The notes beneath the pieces are model-generated. The model had not been told where the DNA came from. It searched no databases and worked only from the letters and a program-made list of their open reading frames with translations. The position numbers and the translations under genes were made by a program. From Yoonia sp. (lineage in GTDB: Bacteria; Pseudomonadota; Alphaproteobacteria; Rhodobacterales; Rhodobacteraceae): 5,100 nt of DNA. Shown here piece by piece: positions 1 through 5,100 of this stretch (position 1 is its first letter; each line of letters starts with the position of its first letter). The stretch lies in the NCBI GenBank assembly GCA_028822885.1, contig JAPKCP010000239.1, positions 1 through 5,100 of the forward strand. Reading direction: 5' to 3'.

Positions 1-494
1 TGGAATTCACGGAACCCTGTGTCCCACATGCGTTTGCGCATCGACGCCACAACGTCAGAGCGTAGCTTCATGTTGTCTTGCATCGCCTCGCGACGCAGAT
101 CAAGGTAACGGTACTTCAGGCGTGTTTCTTCAGGATACTCTTGATCGCCAAAAACCATCAGGGGGAGTTCTTTAGACGCACCAAGCACTTCAATTTCACG
201 AATAAACACCTCAACTTCACCGGTCGGTAACTTGCCGTTTACCAGCTCAGGGGCACGTGCCTTAACCTCACCGTCGATGCGGATACACCATTCAGACCGC
301 ACCTTTTCAACGTCCGCAAAAGCTGCTGAATCCGGGTCGCACAAAATCTGCGTAATACCGTAGTGATCGCGCAGATCGATGAACAAAATACCGCCGTGAT
401 CGCGCACCCGATTGACCCAGCCAGATAGGCGAACAGTTTCGCCGACATTGGCGACAGTCAGGGCGGCGCAGGAATGGGAACGGTAGGCGTGCAT
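1..494 (-). CDS. aspS: Aspartyl-tRNA synthetase, N-terminal part (cut by left edge)
   Basis: Class II aminoacyl-tRNA synthetase that charges tRNA(Asp) with aspartate in the cytoplasm. The visible 164 codons cover the N-terminal OB-fold anticodon-binding domain (about residues 1-105) and the start of the catalytic domain. Diagnostic stretches are GWVNRVRDHGG (25-35), FIDLRDHYGITQ (about 38-49) and TRLKYRYLDLRRE, the conserved entry into the class II core. Full bacterial enzymes are near 590 residues, so roughly 70% lies beyond the left edge. The ATG at 494-492 is chosen because an AAGGA Shine-Dalgarno (complement of 502-506) sits 7 nt upstream and the protein begins as family members do (MHAYRSHSC). 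His33 in the RDHGG loop is the residue seen in non-discriminating bacterial AspRS, where discriminating enzymes such as E. coli have Leu. This suggests the enzyme may also load Asp on tRNA(Asn) for GatCAB amidation (inference). It is divergent from carB. No frameshift is seen. Confidence 0.96.
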   Translation of the reverse strand, partial: MHAYRSHSCAALTVANVGETVRLSGWVNRVRDHGGILFIDLRDHYGITQILCDPDSAAFADVEKVRSEWCIRIDGEVKARAPELVNGKLPTGEVEVFIREIEVLGASKELPLMVFGDQEYPEETRLKYRYLDLRREAMQDNMKLRSDVVASMRKRMWDTGFREF

Positions 495-510
495 TATGAG
501 GTCCTTCAAG

Positions 511-526
511 AGACAAAATTTCGTCT
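511..526. repeat. 16-bp near-perfect palindrome at the predicted aspS transcript start
   Basis: The 16 bases at 511-526 read AGAC-A-AAATTT-C-GTCT: AGAC/GTCT arms and an AAATTT core, with a single mismatched pair (positions 515/522). It overlaps the predicted transcription start of aspS and ends 5 bp from the AAGGA ribosome site, so it could be a repressor operator or a small leader-RNA hairpin. AT-rich cores of this sort also arise by chance. No regulator is recognised. Confidence 0.4.
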
Positions 527-527
527 G

Positions 528-556
528 TCTACACCTTGTTGAAGGCCCAAAGTCAA
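528..556 (-). promoter_or_regulatory. Candidate sigma70-type promoter for aspS
   Basis: Read on the minus strand, a -35 box TTGACT (complement of 551-556, preceded by C to give CTTGAC, a form common in alphaproteobacterial housekeeping promoters) is followed after 17 bp by TGTAGA (complement of 528-533) as a weak -10 box. Transcription would begin near 521, leaving a leader of about 27 nt that contains the AAGGA ribosome site. The -35 is good and the -10 matches the consensus at only 3 of 6 positions, so the assignment rests on position and spacing as much as on sequence. Confidence 0.42.
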
Positions 557-610
557 GCAAACCAAGGCCCCACTTCTTTGGTTCCTTCCAAATCCCCGCC
601 GGAGGCTGCG

Positions 611-648
611 AATTTTGTCAAAAATTTGTACAGATTTTTGCCAAAAAT
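611..648. repeat. Nested AT-rich palindromic array in the aspS-carB intergenic region
   Basis: Three overlapping symmetric elements occur in 38 bp. Two copies of a 13-bp motif, TTTTGTCAAAAAT (613-625) and TTTTGCCAAAAAT (636-648), differ at one base and start 23 bp apart, about two helical turns. The right copy is the core of a perfect odd palindrome (634-648: 7-bp arms around one C). Between and overlapping them, 619-640 is a 22-bp palindrome centred on TGTACA with one mismatched pair. No U-run follows a GC stem, so it does not look like a terminator. Its place about 100 bp upstream of carB and 55 bp upstream of the aspS -35 box suggests a binding site for a dimeric regulator, which I cannot name. 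Confidence 0.55.
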
Positions 649-690
649 CGCACCACCCCAAGCCAAGACACTTAACATCAAGAATCCACC

Positions 691-718
691 TTGCACCTGC
701 CCGTCCCAACCCTATAAC
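691..718 (+). promoter_or_regulatory. Candidate promoter for carB
   Basis: TTGCAC (691-696) and TATAAC (713-718) are separated by 16 bp. The -10 box matches the consensus at 5 of 6 positions, the -35 only in its TTG. Transcription would start near 725 and give a leader of about 25 nt. A second possible -10, GATAAT (723-728), has no recognisable -35 at the right distance. Tentative. Confidence 0.33.
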
Positions 719-739
719 GCAGGATAATTTGCATATACT

Positions 740-745
740 GGGGGT
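740..745 (+). promoter_or_regulatory. Unusual ribosome binding site of carB (GGGGGT)
   Basis: GGGGGT lies 5 nt before the carB ATG. It differs from the canonical GGAGGT by one A-to-G change, which would still pair with the 16S rRNA tail by a G-U wobble. It supports the ATG at 751 as the true start, in agreement with the conserved MPKR start of alphaproteobacterial CarB. Confidence 0.6.
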
Positions 746-750
746 CTACC

Positions 751-3700
751 ATGCCAAAACGTGATGATATCAAATCGATCATGATTATCGGTGCAGGCCC
801 CATTATAATTGGCCAAGCCTGCGAATTCGACTATTCAGGGGCCCAAGCTTGCAAAGCCCTGCGCGAAGAAGGCTACCGGGTCATTCTCGTGAACTCTAAT
901 CCAGCCACAATCATGACCGACCCTGGCCTTGCTGACGCGACCTACATTGAACCGATCACACCAGAAGTGGTCGCAAAGATCATCGAAAAAGAGCGCCCTG
1001 ATGCTTTGCTTCCCACGATGGGTGGTCAGACAGGTTTGAACACATCGCTTGCCCTCGAAGAAATGGGTGTGTTGAAAAAGTTCGGCGTCCAAATGATTGG
1101 TGCGAACCGTGAAGCCATTGAAATGGCTGAGGATCGCAAGTTATTCCGTGAGGCAATGGACCGCCTTGGCATTGAAAACCCAAAGGCCACAATCATCACC
1201 GCGCCCAAGAACGATGCTGGCAAATTCGACATCAACGCCGGTCTCCAGATGGCGATTGACGCGATCGAATACGTGGGCTTGCCCGCAATTATCCGCCCAG
1301 CTTTTACCCTTGGCGGGACAGGCGGCGGCGTGGCATACAACCGCGACCAATACGAATTCTATTGCCGGTCCGGGATGGAAGCATCCCCCGTTGCGCAGAT
1401 CCTTGTCGATGAATCCCTGCTCGGCTGGAAAGAATTCGAGATGGAAGTCGTGCGCGACAAGGCCGACAATGCGATCATCGTTTGTGCCATCGAAAACGTC
1501 GATCCAATGGGCGTGCACACAGGTGATTCCATCACAGTGGCCCCTTCCCTGACCCTAACCGACAAAGAATACCAAATCATGCGGACGCTTTCGATCAGCG
1601 TTCTGCGCGAAATTGGCGTCGAGACAGGCGGTTCAAATGTGCAATGGGCCGTAAACCCTGCTGACGGCCGCATGGTCGTGATTGAAATGAACCCACGGGT
1701 GTCCCGGTCTTCTGCGCTCGCATCCAAAGCTACCGGTTTCCCGATTGCGAAAATCGCCGCGAAGCTGGCTGTCGGCTATACATTGGACGAGCTGGACAAC
1801 GACATCACAGGCGTCACGCCTGCGTCGTTTGAGCCAACAATCGACTATGTTGTCACCAAAATTCCACGCTTCGCCTTTGAGAAATTCGCTGGCTCTGAAC
1901 CGCATCTGACGACTGCGATGAAATCTGTGGGCGAGGCGATGGCGATTGGCCGGACCTTCCACGAGAGCATGCAAAAAGCCCTCGCATCACTGGAAACAGG
2001 GCTGACAGGGTTCGACGAAATCGACATCCCCGGTGCGCCTGATCCCGCTGCGATCACCAAAGCCCTTGCAAAACAAACACCTGACCGCATCCGCGTCATT
2101 GCCCAAGCGATGCGTTTTGGCATTTCAGATGCGGACATTTTTGCTGTGACAAAGTTTGACCCATGGTTCCTTGCCCGAATCCGCGAGATCATCGAAAAAG
2201 AAGCTGAGATCGCCAGCAAAGGTCTGCCCGTCACAGAAGCAGGTCTGCGTGCCGTCAAAATGATGGGCTTTACCGATGCCCGCCTTGCCACGCTAACTGG
2301 TCGCGAAGAAGACAACGTGCGCCGTGCGCGGCTTAACCTAGGCGTCAAAGCTGTATTCAAGCGGATCGACACCTGCGCTGCCGAATTTGAAGCCCAAACA
2401 CCCTACATGTATTCCACCTACGAATCCCCTGTCATGGGTGAAGTCGAATGCGAAGCCCGCCCATCTGACCGCCAAAAAATTGTTATTCTGGGTGGCGGTC
2501 CAAACCGGATCGGCCAAGGGATCGAGTTCGATTATTGCTGTTGCCACGCGTGTTACGCCCTGACCGAACAGGGTTACGAAACGATCATGATAAACTGCAA
2601 CCCAGAGACAGTATCGACCGACTATGACACCTCTGATCGCTTATATTTTGAACCAGTCACATTCGAACACGTCATGGAAATCCTGCGGGTTGAACTTGAG
2701 AACGGCACGCTCCACGGCGTTATCGTTCAGTTCGGTGGGCAAACGCCACTCAAGTTAGCAAACGCACTTGAAGCCGAAGGCATCCCAATCCTTGGCACCA
2801 CACCTGACGCAATTGACCTTGCAGAAGATCGTGAGCGTTTCCAGCAGCTTGTCCAAAAACTTGGCCTCAAGCAGCCCGTCAATGGTATCGCGTCAACCGA
2901 TCAGCAGGCGCTTGATATTGCCGAAGGTATCGGATTTCCACTCGTGATCCGCCCGTCGTTTGTGCTCGGTGGTCGCGCGATGGAAATTGTGCGCGATATG
3001 GACCAGTTGCGGCGCTATATTTCTGAGGCCGTTGTCGTCTCAGGCAAAAGTCCTGTCTTGCTCGATAGCTACCTGTCAGGCGCGGTTGAGGTTGATGTGG
3101 ATTGCCTGTCTGACGGTAAAAATACACACGTCGCAGGTATCATGCAGCACATCGAAGAGGCTGGGGTACATTCCGGTGACAGCGCCTGTTCCTTGCCGCC
3201 ACATAGCCTGTCAGATGAGATCATCCTAGAAATTCGTAAGCAAACAGAAGCCCTTGCCATGGCGCTGAACGTCGTTGGCCTCATGAATATCCAGTTCGCT
3301 GTCAAAGATAACGAAGTCTATTTGATCGAGGTGAACCCACGTGCGTCGCGCACTGTTCCCTTTGTTGCCAAGGCCACGGACAGCGCAATTGCATCCATCG
3401 CTGCCCGCCTCATGGCTGGCGAACCATTGTCGAACTTCCCACTGCGTGAACCCTATCCCATCACTGAAAACCCAATGGATGTACTGCCTTTGGGCGATGC
3501 GTTCACGTTGGCCGACCCAAAGACCCCATGGTTTTCCGTCAAAGAGGCTGTGCTCCCTTTCGCCCGCTTCCCCGGTGTGGACACAATTCTAGGCCCAGAG
3601 ATGCGCTCCACAGGTGAGGTCATGGGCTGGGACCGCAACTTTGCCCGTGCGTTCCTTAAGGCGCAAATGGGCGCTGGCGTTGATCTGCCATACGAAGGCA

Positions 3701-4083
3701 ACGTGTTCATCTCAATCAAGGACATGGACAAGACAGACGCGATGATTGAGGCCAGTAACATACTGATAACGCTTGGTTTGAACATCATAGCAACGCGCGG
3801 CACAGCGGCATGGCTCACTGAACACAACGTCGCCTGCGAAATTGTGAACAAAGTCTATGAGGGCGGATTGACCATCGTGGACCGTCTCAAAGACGGACAT
3901 ATTGCGCTTGTCATGAACACAACAGAGAGTTCGCAAGCGGTTGAAGATAGCCGCGATATTCGCGCCGTCGCCCTGTACGGGAAAATCCCATACTTCACGA
4001 CGGCAGCAGCGTCACATGCAGCGGCTTTGGCGATGCAAGAACGTGAAGCTGGTGGGGTAACGGTGCGGTCGCTACAGGGGTAG
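751..4083 (+). CDS. carB: Carbamoyl-phosphate synthase (glutamine-hydrolysing), large subunit
   Basis: Makes carbamoyl phosphate from bicarbonate, two ATP and ammonia delivered by the small subunit CarA, feeding arginine and pyrimidine synthesis in the cytoplasm. The 1110 residues show the full family plan. The carboxyphosphate half (about 1-414) has MIIGAGPIIIGQACEFDYSG near the N-terminus, Arg129, Arg182, Gln298, Glu312, Asn314 and Arg316. The oligomerisation region spans about 415-570. The carbamoyl-phosphate half (from about 575, ILGGGPNRIGQGIEFDY) has Arg734, Gln848, Glu860, Asn862 and Arg864. The C-terminal MGS-like allosteric domain (about 984-1110) has Lys994, Thr1015, Thr1018, Lys1034, Asn1056 and Thr1058, matching the E. 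coli residues that bind UMP/IMP/ornithine, so effector control is likely kept. E. coli CarB is 1073 residues; about 13 of the extra residues lie between Arg129 and Arg182. carA is not adjacent, so the two subunits are encoded apart. It is divergent from aspS, with no frameshift or missing catalytic residue. Confidence 0.99.
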   Translation: MPKRDDIKSIMIIGAGPIIIGQACEFDYSGAQACKALREEGYRVILVNSNPATIMTDPGLADATYIEPITPEVVAKIIEKERPDALLPTMGGQTGLNTSLALEEMGVLKKFGVQMIGANREAIEMAEDRKLFREAMDRLGIENPKATIITAPKNDAGKFDINAGLQMAIDAIEYVGLPAIIRPAFTLGGTGGGVAYNRDQYEFYCRSGMEASPVAQILVDESLLGWKEFEMEVVRDKADNAIIVCAIENVDPMGVHTGDSITVAPSLTLTDKEYQIMRTLSISVLREIGVETGGSNVQWAVNPADGRMVVIEMNPRVSRSSALASKATGFPIAKIAAKLAVGYTLDELDNDITGVTPASFEPTIDYVVTKIPRFAFEKFAGSEPHLTTAMKSVGEAMAIGRTFHESMQKALASLETGLTGFDEIDIPGAPDPAAITKALAKQTPDRIRVIAQAMRFGISDADIFAVTKFDPWFLARIREIIEKEAEIASKGLPVTEAGLRAVKMMGFTDARLATLTGREEDNVRRARLNLGVKAVFKRIDTCAAEFEAQTPYMYSTYESPVMGEVECEARPSDRQKIVILGGGPNRIGQGIEFDYCCCHACYALTEQGYETIMINCNPETVSTDYDTSDRLYFEPVTFEHVMEILRVELENGTLHGVIVQFGGQTPLKLANALEAEGIPILGTTPDAIDLAEDRERFQQLVQKLGLKQPVNGIASTDQQALDIAEGIGFPLVIRPSFVLGGRAMEIVRDMDQLRRYISEAVVVSGKSPVLLDSYLSGAVEVDVDCLSDGKNTHVAGIMQHIEEAGVHSGDSACSLPPHSLSDEIILEIRKQTEALAMALNVVGLMNIQFAVKDNEVYLIEVNPRASRTVPFVAKATDSAIASIAARLMAGEPLSNFPLREPYPITENPMDVLPLGDAFTLADPKTPWFSVKEAVLPFARFPGVDTILGPEMRSTGEVMGWDRNFARAFLKAQMGAGVDLPYEGNVFISIKDMDKTDAMIEASNILITLGLNIIATRGTAAWLTEHNVACEIVNKVYEGGLTIVDRLKDGHIALVMNTTESSQAVEDSRDIRAVALYGKIPYFTTAAASHAAALAMQEREAGGVTVRSLQG

Positions 4084-4116
4084 TCACTTTCAACACACCA
4101 ATTTCCTCGTAAACTA
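4084..4116. other. Short convergent spacer after carB
   Basis: Thirty-three bases separate the carB TAG from the stop of the opposing fragment. No hairpin followed by a T-run is visible on either strand, so how carB transcription ends is unexplained here. The ten bases starting at the carB stop codon (4081-4090, TAGTCACTTT) recur at 4310-4319, inside the neighbouring fragment. Confidence 0.5.
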
Positions 4117-4413
4117 TCAGTCTTCGAAGGCGGTGGAACCAAGCGTCTCCTCAATTAATGCAAAGTTCCTCCGCGACGCGGGGTCCATATGACGTAACAT
4201 GTGGAAATCATTTATTGGAGAAACCATTTCTTTTGCATTGTCAGAGATAGCATTGAGACCAATTAGCACAATTTCCGCATCGCTGAGGTATGCCCTTAGT
4301 GATTTTGCATAGTCACTTTTTTCCTGATCGTTTATACTGTTGTTGCTTCGAATATGCCTAAGAACGTTAAATAGAAGCCTCAGATATGGTCCCAAGTACG
4401 GCCGCCAATACAC
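4117..4413 (-). pseudogene. C-terminal remnant of a putative AbiC-type phage abortive infection protein
   Basis: The 98-residue frame resembles the C-terminal block of the putative phage abortive infection family (putAbiC). It has the aromatic/leucine pattern PYLGPYLRLLFNVLRHI (5-21), then a charged spacer and YAKSLRAYLSDAEIVLIGLNAIS (35-57), matching the family's Y..xLRAQLS..E..LL..N.LS arrangement, followed by a tail of the KYxLxxNL type (FHMLRHMD, 70-77). Intact members are usually several hundred residues with N-terminal membrane helices, and nothing of that part is present. The only usable start is GTG at 4413, preceded immediately by two in-frame TGA stops and no clear Shine-Dalgarno. 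The stretch is AT-richer than its neighbours: my hand count over 4081-4440 is about 42% GC, against about 65% in a 60-bp sample of the adjacent gene. This suggests acquired DNA. Lying 60 bp downstream of the BrnA-like gene on the same strand, it could still be co-transcribed. Family assignment is from memory of the pattern; a functional short protein is the less likely alternative. Confidence 0.6.
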
Positions 4414-4473
4414 TCATCATTTACTTAGCCTAGATAACCCTATGCGCGAGTTCAACGGGTACTATTTGCGTCT

Positions 4474-4899
4474 TCACCCCTCCCCCATCTCCTTCTTAAT
4501 CTCCGCCAGCCGCCGCGCATAATCCCCAAACGAAGGCCGCATCCGATCCGGCAACATCACATCGTCAGGTCGCAGGACGTAATCCGTGGTGTCCGGCCCT
4601 TCGACCAACCCGGCTAATCGGTAGTGCATGAACATCCGCAGCACGCGGTTGATCCGCGCCTGATATCCCGTCCCCATTCCCTTAAAGAATTTCACCACAT
4701 CCGCATCCAGCCGGATCGTCACCGACGTTCGTTTTGGGTCACGGCGATCCTCGTCTTTCCAAATCTCGGCCCATTCTGGCGGCAGGCCCATTTCATCCTT
4801 CACCGCATTATGAATGTCCCATTCCACCATCCGGTGGGCGTCCGCCGCATAGTTCCAATTGATCCGCTGGGTCTTGGTCATTGTCTTGGGGTCTGGCAT
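4474..4899 (-). CDS. BrnA-antitoxin-like ribbon-helix-helix protein, no BrnT alongside
   Basis: A 141-residue protein with the BrnA signature VTIRLDADVVKFFKGMGTGYQARINRVLRMFM (about 60-91). This is a ribbon-helix-helix DNA-binding fold: a beta strand with alternating residues (TIRLD), helix 1 (ADVVKFFKGM), the GTGYQ turn, and helix 2 (ARINRVLRMFMHY). In BrnT-BrnA type II toxin-antitoxin modules BrnA neutralises the ribonuclease BrnT and represses the operon. This protein is longer than typical BrnA (about 80-110 residues): it has a charged N-terminal part with WAEIWKDEDRRDPKR (43-57) and a tail of about 50 residues ending in a Lys/Glu-rich helix. The ATG at 4899-4897 is chosen because AGGAGA lies 5 nt upstream; the frame stays open further upstream, but the next ATG (4920) lacks a ribosome site. 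No brnT-like gene is visible on either side, since the upstream neighbour is a divergent FabH-like gene. It may be an orphan transcriptional regulator, a class that appears common in Rhodobacteraceae. Confidence 0.82.
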   Translation of the reverse strand: MPDPKTMTKTQRINWNYAADAHRMVEWDIHNAVKDEMGLPPEWAEIWKDEDRRDPKRTSVTIRLDADVVKFFKGMGTGYQARINRVLRMFMHYRLAGLVEGPDTTDYVLRPDDVMLPDRMRPSFGDYARRLAEIKKEMGEG

Positions 4900-4904
4900 C
4901 GGCG

Positions 4905-4910
4905 TCTCCT
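4905..4910 (-). promoter_or_regulatory. Ribosome binding site deciding the BrnA-like start
   Basis: On the minus strand AGGAGA lies 5 nt before the ATG at 4899. The upstream in-frame ATG at 4920-4918 has only a pyrimidine-rich stretch before it, so the 141-residue form is preferred over longer readings of the open frame, which continues to the window edge. Confidence 0.75.
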
Positions 4911-4988
4911 GTTCATCCATACACTCGGGCAAAATGGTAAACGGCGCAGCAATACAGCGTACGTACATAATCCATACAATAACCACAC

Positions 4989-5006
4989 GGAATGTGGCCG
5001 TATTCC
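4989..5006. repeat. Interrupted palindrome in the BrnA-like/FabH-like divergent region
   Basis: GGAATnnGGCCnnATTCC spans 18 bp with 14 symmetric positions. An overlapping smaller inverted repeat, CCACA (4983-4987) and TGTGG (4993-4997), lies just to its left. The element sits immediately upstream of the candidate -35 box of the plus-strand gene and about 90 bp from the BrnA-like start. Autoregulatory ribbon-helix-helix proteins often bind such sites, so it is a candidate operator, but only by position and symmetry. Confidence 0.35.
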
Positions 5007-5009
5007 AGA

Positions 5010-5039
5010 TGGACTTTTTCACACATCCCTCGCTACAGT
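5010..5039 (+). promoter_or_regulatory. Candidate promoter for the FabH-like gene
   Basis: TGGACT (5010-5015) and TACAGT (5034-5039) are separated by 18 bp. Each departs from consensus at two or more positions, but spacing and position are right: transcription would start near 5046, about 17 nt before the ATG. No equally good promoter was found for the opposing gene in the same interval. Confidence 0.35.
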
Positions 5040-5062
5040 TAGGTCCAACCAAGGGGGCACAT

Positions 5063-5100
5063 ATGTTCAAAGTCGCAATCACAGGCACCGGCGTTTTCAC
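5063..5100 (+). CDS. Start of a probable beta-ketoacyl-ACP synthase III (FabH-like), cut by right edge
   Basis: Only 12 codons are visible: MFKVAITGTGVF, then the first two bases of a Thr codon. The pattern of a short strand followed by TGTG and a hydrophobic residue is the usual opening of FabH-type condensing enzymes, which join an acyl-CoA starter to malonyl-ACP to begin fatty acid synthesis; such proteins typically continue with TP or YxP. The ATG is supported by AAGGGGG at 5051-5057, 5 nt upstream. A different thiolase-fold enzyme, or another protein with a glycine-rich N-terminal strand, cannot be excluded from so few residues. It is divergent from the BrnA-like gene with 163 bp between their starts. 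Confidence 0.5.
   Translation, partial: MFKVAITGTGVF

Noticed and set aside
560..583. Inverted repeat AACCAA...TTGGTT with a 12-nt loop
   Set aside because: The stem is only 6 bp, with no T-run and no conserved motif; it is too weak to call a terminator or operator, though it lies just upstream of the aspS -35 box.
536..727. 63-codon plus-strand open frame in the aspS-carB gap
   Set aside because: It overlaps the aspS promoter and the palindromic array, has a low-complexity proline/lysine-rich product and no ribosome site; it is most likely chance.
4081..4319. TAGTCACTTT direct repeat (4081-4090 and 4310-4319) as the boundaries of an inserted element
   Set aside because: The second copy lies inside the Abi-like reading frame rather than at its far end, so the pair does not bracket the segment; a 10-bp repeat in AT-rich DNA can arise by chance.
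4435..4465. Possible tRNA 3' fragment or attachment site around GAGTTCAACGGGT
   Set aside because: The bases loosely resemble a T-loop, but no paired T-stem, acceptor stem or CCA end can be drawn, and no matching repeat flanks the AT-rich segment.
4414..4473. In-frame upstream extension of the Abi-like fragment
   Set aside because: The frame is broken by two tandem TGA codons and a TAG further up, and the intervening residues do not resemble the family; the missing N-terminal part is deleted rather than merely frameshifted.
4340..4522. 60-codon plus-strand open frame spanning the Abi-like fragment and the 3' end of the BrnA-like gene
   Set aside because: It is antisense to two better-supported frames, has no ribosome site and no recognisable product.
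4921..4982. Promoter for the BrnA-like gene on the minus strand
   Set aside because: Several TATxxT-like hexamers occur, but none is paired with a -35 box at suitable spacing.
4900..5100. Open frame continuing upstream of the BrnA-like gene to the right edge (minus strand), which would give a protein of 208 or more residues
   Set aside because: The added residues have no family resemblance, the stretch contains the ribosome site and promoter features of both flanking genes, and the AGGAGA site points to the ATG at 4899.

Overview
The window looks like chromosomal DNA from an alphaproteobacterium, most likely a marine Rhodobacteraceae (Roseobacter-type) species. The reasons are the moderately high GC of the coding regions, the long (1110-residue) carbamoyl-phosphate synthase large subunit with an extra segment in its first ATP-grasp half, the style of the aspartyl-tRNA synthetase N-terminus, and a BrnA-like ribbon-helix-helix protein of a form I associate with this family. 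The genus cannot be fixed from the sequence alone.

Layout: (1) 1-494, minus strand, the N-terminal 164 codons of aspS (aspartyl-tRNA synthetase), running off the left edge. (2) 495-750, a 256-bp divergent control region between aspS and carB. It holds a plausible sigma70-type promoter for aspS, a weaker one for carB, and two palindromic elements that no gene explains: a nested AT-rich array at about 611-648 and a 16-bp near-palindrome at the predicted aspS transcript start. (3) 751-4083, plus strand, an intact carB. (4) 4117-4413, minus strand, an AT-richer stretch encoding 98 residues that resemble only the C-terminal end of putative AbiC-type phage abortive infection proteins. No N-terminal part is present, and two tandem in-frame stops precede it, so it is probably a gene remnant. 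(5) 4474-4899, minus strand, an intact 141-residue BrnA-antitoxin-like protein with no BrnT toxin gene beside it in the visible sequence. (6) 4900-5062, a divergent intergenic region with an interrupted palindrome and a candidate plus-strand promoter. (7) 5063-5100, plus strand, the first 12 codons of a gene that resembles a beta-ketoacyl-ACP synthase III (FabH-like), cut by the right edge.

How the parts relate: aspS and carB are housekeeping genes (translation; arginine and pyrimidine precursor supply) sharing a divergent promoter region. Between carB and the FabH-like gene lies a short accessory patch of about 0.8 kb with a decayed abortive-infection fragment and an orphan antitoxin-like DNA-binding protein. 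This is the only part of the window with a defence or mobile flavour. No complete novel system is visible: the patch reads better as a remnant plus an orphan regulator than as a working defence locus. No tRNA, rRNA, CRISPR array, insertion sequence or convincing intrinsic terminator was seen.
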